Below, piece by piece: positions 51,605 to 59,990 of a stretch of 64,000 nt of DNA. How positions within the stretch are numbered: position 1 is the first letter of the stretch; every line of letters starts with the position of its first letter. A program made the position numbers and the translations under genes. The notes beneath the pieces were generated by a model. It was not told the origin of the DNA. It did no database searches and saw only the letters and a program-made list of their open reading frames with translations. The DNA comes from an uncultured Clostridia bacterium (GTDB lineage: Bacteria > Bacillota > Clostridia > Christensenellales > Borkfalkiaceae): contig CALVXB010000009.1 of the NCBI GenBank assembly GCA_944368775.1, forward strand, positions 1-64,000, in the 5' to 3' direction.

Positions 51605-52264
51605 TCAGCGGCCTTCGGGCGACCGCTTGCGATACAGGAGTGTGAGGAAGGAATAGGCGCGCAATTCGCCGCGCAGGTGCGCATAGTCGGGGCAAAAGCG
51701 GGCGACCTCCGCCCAGAAGGCGGGCGAGTGGTCGAGATGGCGGCGGTGGCACAGCTCGTGCACGAGAACGTAGTCGCGCAGCGGGAGCGGGAGCATGGTC
51801 AGCCGCCAATTCAGGCTGACGACCCCTTTCGCGTCGCAGCTGCCCCACCGCGCCTTGAAGTCGCGCAGCTTCACGTCCGCCGCGGCGACGCCGATGCTGC
51901 GGGAGAGGGCGTGCAGCGCGTCGACGAGGACGGGGCCGCGCGTGCGCTCGAAGTAGCGGCGGACGGACTGCGCGGAGCGGAAGAAAAAGCCCTCCGCATC
52001 CTCGCCGTCGCGCGGCGCGCCGTAGGTGACCTGCCGCAGTTCCCCCGCGTCGAGGATGCGCTCTCCGCGGCGTACGGCGATGAAGCGGTCGTCCGCGTAT
52101 TCATGCAGCTTGCGCTCGATCCAGCCGCGCTTTTCGGCGACGAAGGCGGCGATGGCGGCGTCGGGCATGCCGAGCGGGGCGCGGACGAGGACGGACCCCG
52201 CCGAAACGGTGATGGCGAGGGTGCGGCGGCGGGAGCGCAGGACGCGGTAGGCGGGCTCAGGCAA
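51605..52264 (-). CDS. M48-type metallopeptidase (YgjP/DUF45 family)
   Basis: 219-residue protein of the YgjP-like metallopeptidase family. The zinc motif is VHELCHRRHLDHSPAFW (about 170-186, HExxH with the third His), preceded by the characteristic RWGSCDAKGVVSLNWRL (about 139-155). The N-terminal half is a small beta domain with two basic stretches. Family members are widespread and their substrates unknown; some lie in restriction-modification loci, but no such genes are here. The start overlaps the thioesterase stop by 8 bp, so both are co-expressed. Confidence 0.9.
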   Translation of the reverse strand: MPEPAYRVLRSRRRTLAITVSAGSVLVRAPLGMPDAAIAAFVAEKRGWIERKLHEYADDRFIAVRRGERILDAGELRQVTYGAPRDGEDAEGFFFRSAQSVRRYFERTRGPVLVDALHALSRSIGVAAADVKLRDFKARWGSCDAKGVVSLNWRLTMLPLPLRDYVLVHELCHRRHLDHSPAFWAEVARFCPDYAHLRGELRAYSFLTLLYRKRSPEGR

Positions 52265-52994
52265 AGCACACCTGCGCCAGCACGACCGTCTCCGCCCCGT
52301 TGCGGACGCCCTCTATCGAAAAGACGCCCGGCGCCTTCTCCTCGCGGAAAAACTCAAGGCGGTCCCCTTCAAACGCCTGCTTTACGTAGTGCAGCTGATA
52401 GCTGCGCAGCCGCCGCTCCTCCAGCTCGCGCACCGTAAAACAATTAAAGATATAGTCGGCGTATTTGATGTTGTTGACGTGGCGGTTGAGGTCGTACTCC
52501 GAGTTTGCGACGGTCAGCGCGAAGTGCGGCTCGCCCTTGTTTTCGACGGGCGCGATCTGCCAATCGACCTCCGCGAGGGCGCGCTCGCCGATGAAGTCGA
52601 TCTCCGGCTGTTCGATACGCGAGCAGGGCACGATGCGCCCGCTCTTTTCGAGGATGCACCAGCGCGACTCCGCGCCGAGCAGACGCTCGCCCGCCGCATC
52701 GTACACGGCGAAGCTGCGCTCGTAGATCGCCTTGTTCGGGGTATGCGGCCACGTCGCGACGCGCACCTTTTCTCCGCTTTTCGGCTTGCGGTCTACGGAG
52801 ACGTAGATCTTGGAGAGTACCCAAAAGCGCCCCTGCTCGCCCAATTTTTGAAAGCCCAGCCCCATCTCCTGCGAGTGGTCGCCCGCGATCTCCTGGAAGA
52901 GCCCGAGCACCGAGGAGGGGCGGATCTGCTGCAAAAAGTCCGTCTCGTAACTGCGCACGGTATAGATGTTTTCGATCTTGTTCGCTGCCTTCAT
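52257..52994 (-). CDS. acyl-ACP thioesterase
   Basis: Releases fatty acids from acyl carrier protein; 245 residues of the Acyl-ACP_TE family (PF01643), which has two hot-dog folds. The first fold shows LGLFQEIAGDHSQEMGLGF and WVLSKIYVSVDRKP; the second has the characteristic SEYDLNRHVNNIKYADYIF (Asn/His catalytic residues). Start at 52994 is placed by GAGGTG 8 nt upstream; the longer frame to 53135 runs through the promoter and dispersed repeat 8. First gene of a two-gene unit with the metallopeptidase. Confidence 0.93.
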   Translation of the reverse strand: MKAANKIENIYTVRSYETDFLQQIRPSSVLGLFQEIAGDHSQEMGLGFQKLGEQGRFWVLSKIYVSVDRKPKSGEKVRVATWPHTPNKAIYERSFAVYDAAGERLLGAESRWCILEKSGRIVPCSRIEQPEIDFIGERALAEVDWQIAPVENKGEPHFALTVANSEYDLNRHVNNIKYADYIFNCFTVRELEERRLRSYQLHYVKQAFEGDRLEFFREEKAPGVFSIEGVRNGAETVVLAQVCFA

Positions 52995-53030
52995 GCAAAG
53001 CACCTCTTTTGCCATTTTATTGCAAATACT

Positions 53031-53059
53031 ATTGTACAACAAACGGACGGAAATGTCCA
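53031..53059 (-). promoter_or_regulatory. promoter of the thioesterase-metallopeptidase unit
   Basis: Minus strand: -35 TGGACA (53059-53054), 17-bp spacer, -10 TACAAT (53036-53031). Confidence 0.7.
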
Positions 53060-53087
53060 CCGTTCCGCGCAAAAAATAGTGTGTGAA

Positions 53088-53132
53088 GCAGAGTACTTTG
53101 CGCGGATTATACCAGATATAGTACTCTGCAAA
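53088..53132 (+). repeat. dispersed palindromic repeat, copy 8, with an inverted partner
   Basis: TATACCAGA, TATAGTACTCTG, CAAA (53108-53132) is the most diverged copy. GCAGAGTACT at 53088-53097 is the exact reverse complement of AGTACTCTGC at 53120-53129, so this site forms a 42-bp inverted structure. It lies between the divergent thioesterase and PadR promoters. Confidence 0.82.
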
Positions 53133-53164
53133 CAAGAATTTTTGTGGGAAAATCTTTCAATATA

Positions 53165-53193
53165 TTGACACCATTCGACAAATATAGTATAAT
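53165..53193 (+). promoter_or_regulatory. promoter of the PadR-type gene
   Basis: Perfect -35 TTGACA (53165-53170), 17-bp spacer, perfect -10 TATAAT (53188-53193). ATATTGAC and GACAAATAT flank the -35 as an imperfect inverted repeat, a possible self-regulation site. AAGGAGGT precedes the ATG. Confidence 0.9.
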
Positions 53194-53213
53194 GGAACAA
53201 AAGGAGGTCACCT

Positions 53214-55280
53214 ATGGATCTGAACGATGCGAACGACAAAGATAGGGCCCAGGGCGACGGCGGCGCCATCAACAGCGACCTGATCCGCGGGCATATCAAT
53301 ACGATCATTCTCCGCACTCTTTATGACGGAGATAAATATGGCTACGAGATCATCAGCGAGATCGAAGAAAAGAGCAAGAATCAATATGTGCTCAAACAGC
53401 CGACGCTGTACAGCGCCCTGAAGCGGCTGGAAAGCCAGGACTACGTCACCTCGTATTGGGGCGGCGTGAGCAACGGCGGCCGCCGCAAATACTTCCAGAT
53501 CACCGACAAGGGCCGCAAGGTCGTTGAGCAGAACCGCGCCGAATGGGAATATTCGCGCACGGTCATCGACAGTTTGATCTCGGAACGCGACTACGACTTC
53601 AACAATCTCCCTCCCGCAGGCAACGTTGACTTCTCTCTCTTGAAAAAGTCGACCTCCCGCGTGCCCGCCTCGAATGAGGAGGAAGCAGACGACATCGAGC
53701 TCGCCGCGCCGGAAACGGAAGCTGCCACCGCAGCCGCCGAACAGCCGAAGGAGCCCGTGCTCGCAGGCTGGACGCGCGAAGACCCGCTGGAGGCGGTGCG
53801 CGCCGCCGAACCGGAACCGCAAGAAGAACCCGCCCCTGCCGCACCGGCAGAAGAAATCAAGGCGGAAGAGGAAACAGAAACCGTGAAAAAAGAACCTGCC
53901 GCAGAACAGGCGGCACCCAAGCCCACCATCATCACACAAGAAGCATCCGCGCGCTGGACGCGCGAGCATCCGCTCGAGAGCGTCGCAACCGAAGCGGAAC
54001 CTGCCGAAAAGGCGGACTACGACCGCACGCTCGAAGGCGAACCGGCCGCCGACGCCGCCGAGAGCGGCGAGGGGTATATCGAAGAGACCCGCCCGCTGAC
54101 CGAAGAAGAGCGGCAGCGCATCCACGAAAACTACCGCAACCTCATCGGCGACGAAGAGGACGCGACCTCCTACTATTATTCGCAGGTCGCCAAGAGCCGC
54201 AGCGCCCGCCCCTCGTACGAGACGCAGAGCGGCGGAGGATCTTCTCGCACGGCCGGCTACACGATGGACCAATACGCCGCTCAGAACGACTTGTACGCGG
54301 AAGAAGCGCAGCAGATGTACGAACCCGAAATGCCCGCCCCCGCGCGCTACGAAGAGGCGTACCGCCAGAACAAGGCGATCTCTTCCGAACTCTTATATTC
54401 GGACAAGTCGCCCGAGGAGCGCAACTACAAGGACCTGCTCTCCAAGCTGTACGACAATACCCGCCACGAATACGACGACTACGAGGGGTACGGCAGCTAC
54501 GGCGGCGACCCCGAGCAGAATTACGACAACCAGAATTACGGTCAGCCCCCGCAGGAAGCAAGCGGATACGGCTACCCGCAGGAGACCTACTACGATCCGG
54601 AGGAACAGCCCGTTCCCCCACAGCAGCCGGAGCAGCCGAAGTCGGTGAAAGCGGCTCCGGAGATGTCGGCACCGAAAAGCGAAACAAAAGAAAAAAGCGC
54701 TGGTTCAACTTCTTCGGCAAGTGAGGCAAGCAAGCGCCCCGCGCCCAAAGCAAAGGAAGAGACCGCCGTCGAAAAGAAGGCGAAGAGCGACGGATTGCGC
54801 GTCGCCGCGGCGCGGGAAGCCCGCCCGCAGGCAGCCGAGGAGCCGCTGCCGCCGGGAAAGACGTTTGACCGCGGCAAGGTACTGCTGATGACCGCCATCT
54901 GGGTGTTCTGCGTGGCGCTGGTCGAATCCATCGTCAACGCCTGCCTGATCGGCGTGCTCAACTCGGGCGTGGCGTATGTGGTCATCCCCTTTATCCTCGA
55001 CTTTTTGTTCATCGGCGCGTTCCTGCTGCTGTATCTGCGCGGGTTCGGCAAAAACAGCCGGCGTTCCTCGTCGACATCGTACATTTCGGCGAGCTTCGTG
55101 ATCTTTGCGAACATCGTGCTGATCGTCTGCCTGATCGCCTACCTGCTGATCATCTTCTCCAACGAGCCGAGCGCGGACCTCGGGCTGCACATCCTGCAGT
55201 ACGCGATCTTCCCGATCGTCTATGCGTTCAACCTGCCGCTGTTCGCGATGCTTTACAGCTACCACAGCAAAAAACTCTGA
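53214..55280 (+). CDS. PadR-family regulator fused to a C-terminal membrane domain
   Basis: 688 residues, far longer than normal PadR proteins (about 110-190). Residues 20-115 are a PadR winged helix (ILRTLYDGDKYGYEIISEIE, KQPTLYSALKRLESQDYV, GGRRKYFQITDKGRKVVE). A long acidic, Pro/Gln/Tyr-rich and probably disordered region follows (about 145-550) with a duplicated motif WTREDPLEAV (about 184) and WTREHPLESV (about 245). The end (about 552-685) holds four hydrophobic helices, including VLLMTAIWVFCVALVESIV and ASFVIFANIVLIVCLIAYLL. It should be a DNA-binding protein fixed to the membrane with the regulator domain inside. The signal it senses is unknown. Monocistronic with consensus promoter and terminator. 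Confidence 0.88.
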   Translation: MDLNDANDKDRAQGDGGAINSDLIRGHINTIILRTLYDGDKYGYEIISEIEEKSKNQYVLKQPTLYSALKRLESQDYVTSYWGGVSNGGRRKYFQITDKGRKVVEQNRAEWEYSRTVIDSLISERDYDFNNLPPAGNVDFSLLKKSTSRVPASNEEEADDIELAAPETEAATAAAEQPKEPVLAGWTREDPLEAVRAAEPEPQEEPAPAAPAEEIKAEEETETVKKEPAAEQAAPKPTIITQEASARWTREHPLESVATEAEPAEKADYDRTLEGEPAADAAESGEGYIEETRPLTEEERQRIHENYRNLIGDEEDATSYYYSQVAKSRSARPSYETQSGGGSSRTAGYTMDQYAAQNDLYAEEAQQMYEPEMPAPARYEEAYRQNKAISSELLYSDKSPEERNYKDLLSKLYDNTRHEYDDYEGYGSYGGDPEQNYDNQNYGQPPQEASGYGYPQETYYDPEEQPVPPQQPEQPKSVKAAPEMSAPKSETKEKSAGSTSSASEASKRPAPKAKEETAVEKKAKSDGLRVAAAREARPQAAEEPLPPGKTFDRGKVLLMTAIWVFCVALVESIVNACLIGVLNSGVAYVVIPFILDFLFIGAFLLLYLRGFGKNSRRSSSTSYISASFVIFANIVLIVCLIAYLLIIFSNEPSADLGLHILQYAIFPIVYAFNLPLFAMLYSYHSKKL

Positions 55281-55292
55281 TCTATAGGGAGA

Positions 55293-55327
55293 GGGCTGCA
55301 AGCCGACCGCTTGCAGCCCCTTTTTTA
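55293..55327 (+). terminator. intrinsic terminator after the PadR-type gene
   Basis: Perfect 11-bp stem GGGCTGCAAGC / GCTTGCAGCCC, loop CGACC, then C and seven T residues. Confidence 0.92.
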
Positions 55328-55340
55328 TGCGCGCCGCGCA

Positions 55341-55371
55341 ATATAAAAGAGCGGGGCTCGCACCCCGCTCT
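55341..55371 (-). terminator. intrinsic terminator after lipoprotein 2
   Basis: Minus strand: 9-bp stem AGAGCGGGG / CCCCGCTCT, loop TGCGAG, then TTTATATT. Convergent with the PadR terminator 20 bp away. Confidence 0.88.
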
Positions 55372-55405
55372 CATTGACCGCACGCAGGCGGATCGTTTCG
55401 TTTGT

Positions 55406-56416
55406 TCAACCGAGAATGCCGGGCAGCAGGTCGGACAGATCGATCTCCGGATATTCCGCCAGATCGGACGGGTAGACGATATCCGCATCGTCGCTCGTGA
55501 TCGAGAACATACCGCTCATCTCGATCGTCAAATCGGCCGCATCCTCGTCGATCAGATAGGTGAAGTAATTGAAGCCGGGGTCTAGAACGGTGACCGAGAA
55601 ATCTGCACGCATGCTGCACGCCGAAAACGCGCCGTTGGCATCCAGCATCAGATACACCTCCAGCGTATCCGACGAAACATTGACGGTATAGCCGCTCGTA
55701 TCGACGTAGCCCATGCTGCCAAGCATCTCTTTGATCATTTCCTGCAGGCCTTCCGTCGAAAAGCTGAAGCGCGCCTTGATGCCGGAAGAAGTGTCCATCG
55801 CGAGCTCGACACCGTAATCGCTCAGATTGGTACGCACGGCGTCAAGATTATCACCGAAGATCTGCTTCAGCTGGTCGGCCAAGCCGCTCAGATCGGGAGC
55901 GGTGATGCCGAGGTCGGCACGCGCGATCTTGCCGCGCTCTTCGGCCGAAGAATCTCCAGACGCCGAGGACGATGTGCTCGTGAGATTAAAATAGACGTAA
56001 TCGTCGTCGATATACGGATCGATCCCGAGCTGCGCAGACTGCGTTTCACCGTCTGCCTTCGACTCCGTATTCAGGTCGAGAGACCCGCCGACGGAGAGCC
56101 CGCTTCCGCCCTCCGAAAGCAGGATGGCGAGATCGGCATCGGCGCCGATGCGCGACTCCGTCGTGCCCTGCGCCATCGCGAAGGAGAAATCGGCGACGCC
56201 GTGCAGGCCGAAGCGCCAACCCTCCGCATCCATATCCCCGAACAGTTTTTCAGAATCGGTCGTCAAAGCGTCGAACAACTGCTGCATATCCGCATCTTCC
56301 GCCTCATGGTAGTTGCCCGATATCGTGCCGTCGCTTTTGACGGCGCTGCAACCCGCCAAAAGTGCGAAACTGACAGCAAGAACCGATGCCGACAATGCGG
56401 CGATCCACTTTTTCAT
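55406..56416 (-). CDS. lipoprotein of unknown function (paralogue of 24670-26013)
   Basis: 336 residues; signal MKKWIAALSA... and lipobox Leu-Ala-Gly-Cys with Cys23, the same position as in the paralogue. Shared features in order: DGTISGNY, GDMDAEGWRFGL, GVELAMDTSSGIKARFS, a VYLMLDANGAF strand and a C-terminal DADIVYPSDLAEYPEI matching GGDVVLPDDLGEPLEP. It lacks the acidic tail of the longer protein. A Ser/Gly-rich stretch lies about residues 115-160. No known domain is recognised. Start at 56416 has GGAGG; own consensus promoter and terminator. Confidence 0.87.
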   Translation of the reverse strand: MKKWIAALSASVLAVSFALLAGCSAVKSDGTISGNYHEAEDADMQQLFDALTTDSEKLFGDMDAEGWRFGLHGVADFSFAMAQGTTESRIGADADLAILLSEGGSGLSVGGSLDLNTESKADGETQSAQLGIDPYIDDDYVYFNLTSTSSSASGDSSAEERGKIARADLGITAPDLSGLADQLKQIFGDNLDAVRTNLSDYGVELAMDTSSGIKARFSFSTEGLQEMIKEMLGSMGYVDTSGYTVNVSSDTLEVYLMLDANGAFSACSMRADFSVTVLDPGFNYFTYLIDEDAADLTIEMSGMFSITSDDADIVYPSDLAEYPEIDLSDLLPGILG

Positions 56417-56473
56417 AGTATCCTCCGAAAGTATTTGCCGCGGCAGATGCGCGACAATTTGTTTTGTAACTAA

Positions 56474-56502
56474 ATTATAGCATGAACGGAGCACATTGTC
56501 AA
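56474..56502 (-). promoter_or_regulatory. promoter of lipoprotein 2
   Basis: Minus strand: consensus -35 TTGACA (56502-56497), 17-bp spacer, consensus -10 TATAAT (56479-56474). Leader of about 55 nt. Confidence 0.88.
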
Positions 56503-56543
56503 GAGTGGATTTTTGCCAATGCGCAAAAAATATCCGAATGCAC

Positions 56544-56587
56544 AAAAATAAGCGAAAGGAGGCAAAGCGCGCGGCTTTACCTCCTTT
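56544..56587 (-). terminator. intrinsic terminator after the lysyl-tRNA synthetase gene
   Basis: Minus strand: 13-bp stem AAGGAGGTAAAGC / GCTTTGCCTCCTT (one G-U pair) and a T-run about 6 nt later. Dispersed repeat 9 lies between this hairpin and the stop codon. Confidence 0.75.
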
Positions 56588-56606
56588 ATCTTATGCTTTT
56601 TGGCGT

Positions 56607-56631
56607 TTTGCATAGTACTATGTCAGACATA
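56607..56631 (-). repeat. dispersed palindromic repeat, copy 9
   Basis: Reverse-strand copy identical to copy 4 in the body: TATGTCTGA, CATAGTACTATG, CAAA when read on the minus strand. It lies 22 bp past the lysyl-tRNA synthetase stop. Copies 5, 6 and 9 share GATC immediately before TATGTC. Confidence 0.9.
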
Positions 56632-56653
56632 GATCGCTGCTAAACGCACTTTT

Positions 56654-58684
56654 TTAATGTACGAGCGAGCCGATCTCGGCGTCGTCGGCGGCGAACAGCA
56701 CGCGGCAGGTGCCGTCTGAATTGCCGGACGCGAGCAGCATCCCCTGCGAGTATTCGTTGCCGAACTTGTGCGGGCGCAGGTTGACGAGTACGACGATCTT
56801 CTTCCCTACGAGCGCTTCCGGCTCGTATTGGTCGGCGATCGAGGAGACGATCACCCGCTCCCCCGCGCCGTCGTGCAGCGTCAGCTTCATCAGCTTGTTG
56901 GTCTTGCGCATGGGCTTGGCCGATACGATCTTGCACACGCGCAGGTCGCAGCGGTCGAAGTCGGGCATGTCGATGGTCTCGCGGAAGGGCGCGGCCTGTT
57001 CGACGTAACGGTCTTCGACGGGCGCTGCGGGCTGCTCCGCCGCGGCGGGCTGCTCTTTGACCTCTTCCGCCGCGTCCGGATCTTCCGCTTCGGGCAGAGA
57101 GAAGTCGAGCAGGCGCAGGTAGCGCGCAGAATCGACGGCGAACAGGTACAAGTACAGGCGCGGGCCGCGGTCGCGGCCGAGGATAAGGTTGTACACGTCC
57201 TTGAAGAACTTGCTCTGCACCCCCTTGAGCGCGTTTTTATCCTCAGCCTTGTCGGGGAATACGCGCTTGGGGATGGCGTACAGCTCCGCCTGCAGCGAGT
57301 CGAGGGTGTAGCCGCCCTTTTCGATATAGTCTTTGAGCCGGCGCACGCATTCGCGCTCCGCATCGTTCATGGTGCGGTAGTACGGCCAGTTGCGCTTGGA
57401 GAGAATGATGTACTCGCTCTCGGGCGAACAGGTGCGCAGCCAGAATTTTGCCTTGTCGAACAGCTCGGCGAACTCCTCCTTTTTGAAGGGGGTACCGATC
57501 TTGGCAAACAGCTTTTCCATCAGGTCGGGGTTGAAGTCGACGACGCTGCCCAGCTCGACGAGCTGGCTCATAGGAACGGGGACAAAATTCCTCCCCTTGA
57601 TCAGGCTGTTCTCGATGACGCGCTTGGTATTCTCGTCCGCCGTGCCGCTGCGGTAGGCGGCGAGCATCTTGTTGAACTCGAAATACTGACGCAGGATCTC
57701 GTCCGAGAGACAAAAGTCGAAGGCGCGCAGCGGCTCCGTCTTGGCGTACAGCCAGAGGATGAGTTCGGGCGGGTACAGCTTCAAGAGGAAGTCGGGCGTC
57801 ATGTTGAAGCCGGACGAACCGGACATCTTGCCGACGCTCCCCTTGATGCCGATAAATTCGTACCCCTGGAAGAGGGGCGGCTCATAGCCGAACACCTCGC
57901 GCGAGACGTCTTTGGCGGTGTCGTAGCTGCCGTTTTTGGAGGCGTGATCTTTGCCGCCCGGCTCGAAGTCGACCCCTTCCGCCATCCAACGCATGGGCCA
58001 GTCGACCTTCCATTGCAGCTTGCAGTTGAAGTCCTTCGTAAAGTCGAAGTCCCCTTCGTGCCCGCACTCGCATACATAGTGCGCCTTGGTGCAGTCGTCG
58101 GAGAGGGAGACGATCTTAGTCGAGTCTTTATGGCAGTGCGGGCAGAAGATGCTGACCGGGTAGTAGTTTTCGCGCTCTTCCTCCGTCGCGTCCTGCGTGC
58201 GGTGTCTGTCGAGGATGTCGAAGATCTTTTTGCGGTTTTGCAGCGCGAAGATCACGTATTTTGCATAGCGGCCGGAGCGGTATTCTTGCGCCTGATAGTG
58301 ATACTCGAGCGGGATGCCGAACTTTTGGATAGACGCCATAAATTCCTTTTCAAAGTGCGCCGCGTAGCTCTCCTCCTCGCCGAAGGGGTCGGGGATATCG
58401 ACGTACGGATAGCCGATATATTTTTCATACGAATTGTTGCCGAGGTAGTCGGAAACGTTTTTCGGCACCTTGCGCAGGCGGTCGAACTCGTCCCACGAAA
58501 AGAGGATCTTCGCCTTTTTGCCGCGGCGCAGCAGCGCGCGGTAGACGAAATAGCTCGTCGCGATGTCGCGGAAATTGCCGATGTGCACGGAGCCGGAGGG
58601 AGAGATGCCCGCCGCGCAGACGTACTCTTCTTTGTCCGGCTTTCTGCGGATGATCTCATCCGCCAACTGGTCTGCCCAATACAT
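56654..58684 (-). CDS. lysK: class I lysyl-tRNA synthetase with C-terminal tRNA-binding domain
   Basis: 676 residues. The N-terminal 540 are an archaeal-type class I LysRS: SPSGSVHIGN (HIGH motif, about 28-37), a zinc-ribbon-like CPHC...CECG region (about 180-205), RWMAEGVDFEPGGKDHASKN and KMSGSSGF (KMSKS motif, about 285). After a Pro/Ala/Glu linker, residues 571-676 form a Trbp111/EMAPII-type OB fold (MPDFDRCDLRVCKIVSAKP; LVNLRPHKFGNEYSQGMLL), as at the C-terminus of many MetRS. It attaches lysine to tRNA-Lys. The ...KMS plus tRNA-binding layout can be mistaken for MetG, but the core is LysRS. Own promoter; not in an operon. Confidence 0.92.
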   Translation of the reverse strand: MYWADQLADEIIRRKPDKEEYVCAAGISPSGSVHIGNFRDIATSYFVYRALLRRGKKAKILFSWDEFDRLRKVPKNVSDYLGNNSYEKYIGYPYVDIPDPFGEEESYAAHFEKEFMASIQKFGIPLEYHYQAQEYRSGRYAKYVIFALQNRKKIFDILDRHRTQDATEEERENYYPVSIFCPHCHKDSTKIVSLSDDCTKAHYVCECGHEGDFDFTKDFNCKLQWKVDWPMRWMAEGVDFEPGGKDHASKNGSYDTAKDVSREVFGYEPPLFQGYEFIGIKGSVGKMSGSSGFNMTPDFLLKLYPPELILWLYAKTEPLRAFDFCLSDEILRQYFEFNKMLAAYRSGTADENTKRVIENSLIKGRNFVPVPMSQLVELGSVVDFNPDLMEKLFAKIGTPFKKEEFAELFDKAKFWLRTCSPESEYIILSKRNWPYYRTMNDAERECVRRLKDYIEKGGYTLDSLQAELYAIPKRVFPDKAEDKNALKGVQSKFFKDVYNLILGRDRGPRLYLYLFAVDSARYLRLLDFSLPEAEDPDAAEEVKEQPAAAEQPAAPVEDRYVEQAAPFRETIDMPDFDRCDLRVCKIVSAKPMRKTNKLMKLTLHDGAGERVIVSSIADQYEPEALVGKKIVVLVNLRPHKFGNEYSQGMLLASGNSDGTCRVLFAADDAEIGSLVH

Positions 58685-58716
58685 TCAGTCACCAACCTGT
58701 TTTACTTATTTTGGAT

Positions 58717-58745
58717 ATTATAGCATATTGCCGCGACGAAATCAA
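58717..58745 (-). promoter_or_regulatory. promoter of the lysyl-tRNA synthetase gene
   Basis: Minus strand: -35 TTGATT (58745-58740), 17-bp spacer, -10 TATAAT (58722-58717). Short leader, with no T-box or L-box structure. Confidence 0.8.
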
Positions 58746-58786
58746 ACCGTGCGGGGCGCAATGTACATTTTTTAAGGAAAAAACAT

Positions 58787-58815
58787 TATACAACGCGCGC
58801 TTTTTATGGTATAAT
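58787..58815 (+). promoter_or_regulatory. azlC promoter
   Basis: -10 TATAAT (58810-58815) with TGG extension, 17-bp spacer, weak -35 TATACA (58787-58792). Leader of about 27 nt. Confidence 0.65.
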
Positions 58816-58848
58816 GGTTGCGTTTTCACCCAAACAAAGGACTGTCTT

Positions 58849-59655
58849 ATGAATTTTACACGAGGACTCAAAGACGGGCTGCCCATCGCGCTCGGCTATA
58901 TGCCCGTCGCCTTCGCCTACGCCATCCGCGCCATCGGGCAGGGCTTTCCCGCATGGTTCCCCATCCTGATCTCGGCGACGAATTTTACGGGCACGGGGCA
59001 GGTCGCGGGGACGGATCTGATCGCCGCGGGCGCGAACATCGGGCTGCTGCTGGCGACCATGCTCATTATCAACATCCGCTATTCGCTCATGTCGGTATCC
59101 ATCGCGCAGAAGCTCGAGCCGGATTTTCCGCTCTGGAAGCGCGCGATCGTATCCTTCGGCGTAACGGACGAAAACTACGCCGTCGCCGTGCGGCAGCCGC
59201 ACAAACTGACTTTTTCTTACCTGATGGGGCTGATGAGCTGCTCGTACGTCGGCTGGCTGGGCGGAACGGCGCTCGGCGCGGCGCTCAGCGCTCTGCTCGA
59301 AAACCTGCTTTCGGGCGAGACGGGCGCGCAGTTTTATGCGATGATCATGGACGCCTTTTCCATCTCGCTGTACGCAATGTTCGTCGCCATCATCATCCCG
59401 CCCGCGCGCGACGACCGCCGCGTACTGCTGCTGCTCGCCGCAACCGTCGCGCTCAGCTGCGTATTCTACTTCGTTCCCGCACTCAAAGCGCTGCCGAGCG
59501 GCGTCAACATCATCGTCTGCTCCGTCCTCTGCACCGTCGTTATATCCCTGCTCTTCCCCCGCAAGGATGAAGAGGACGCCGAAGGCGCCGCGGGCGGCAC
59601 AACAGCAAGCGAAACGGATGCCGACGGCAACGGCGGCGAGGGAGGCGCGCGATGA
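58849..59655 (+). CDS. azlC: branched-chain amino acid exporter, AzlC subunit
   Basis: Integral membrane protein of the AzlC/YgaZ family, 268 residues, six to eight hydrophobic helices. Signature LKDGLPIALGYMPVAFAYAI at the N-terminus, INIRYSLMSVSIAQKL, FGVTDENYAVAV and SYVGWLGGTALGA. With AzlD it exports branched-chain amino acids or related compounds (including 4-azaleucine in Bacillus). The C-terminus is an Asp/Glu/Gly-rich tail. Start at 58849 has AAAGGA; the open frame from 58711 is not used. Overlaps azlD by 4 bp. Confidence 0.93.
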   Translation: MNFTRGLKDGLPIALGYMPVAFAYAIRAIGQGFPAWFPILISATNFTGTGQVAGTDLIAAGANIGLLLATMLIINIRYSLMSVSIAQKLEPDFPLWKRAIVSFGVTDENYAVAVRQPHKLTFSYLMGLMSCSYVGWLGGTALGAALSALLENLLSGETGAQFYAMIMDAFSISLYAMFVAIIIPPARDDRRVLLLLAATVALSCVFYFVPALKALPSGVNIIVCSVLCTVVISLLFPRKDEEDAEGAAGGTTASETDADGNGGEGGAR

Positions 59656-59972
59656 ACCTCACTTCTATGCTCATCGGCTGCGCCATCATGTTCGGCGTGA
59701 CGTATGTGACCAAGGCGGTCGGCCTGCTGCTCGTCAAAAAGCCCATCCGCAGCCGCTTCATCCGCTCCTTCCTCTACTACCTGCCCTACAGCGTGCTCGC
59801 GGTGATGGTCTTCCCCGGGGTGCTCTTTTCGACGGGCTGGATCTGGTCGGGCATCGCCGGCACCGCCGTAGCGCTCGTGCTCGCCTACTTCCGCCGCGGG
59901 CTGCTGGTCGTATCCGTAGCCGCCATTGCGACGGTGTTCCTCTTTGAACTCATCTACTTTTTGGCTGTCTGA
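59652..59972 (+). CDS. azlD: branched-chain amino acid exporter, AzlD subunit
   Basis: Small membrane partner of AzlC, 106 residues with four hydrophobic segments. YVTKAVGLLLVKKPI, RSFLYYLPYSVLAVMVFPGV and YFRRGLLVVSVAA fit the AzlD/YgaH family. Its ATG lies inside the AzlC stop (ATGA), giving coupled translation. A MATE gene begins 18 bp after its stop and is probably in the same transcript. Confidence 0.92.
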   Translation: MNLTSMLIGCAIMFGVTYVTKAVGLLLVKKPIRSRFIRSFLYYLPYSVLAVMVFPGVLFSTGWIWSGIAGTAVALVLAYFRRGLLVVSVAAIATVFLFELIYFLAV

Positions 59973-59990
59973 TCTTTTTGAGAGGGCATT

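Noticed and set aside
56654..58684. Methionyl-tRNA synthetase as the identity of this gene
   Set aside because: The C-terminal tRNA-binding domain and KMS motif suggest MetG, but RWMAEGVDFEPGGKDHAS and the overall order of motifs are those of class I LysRS.
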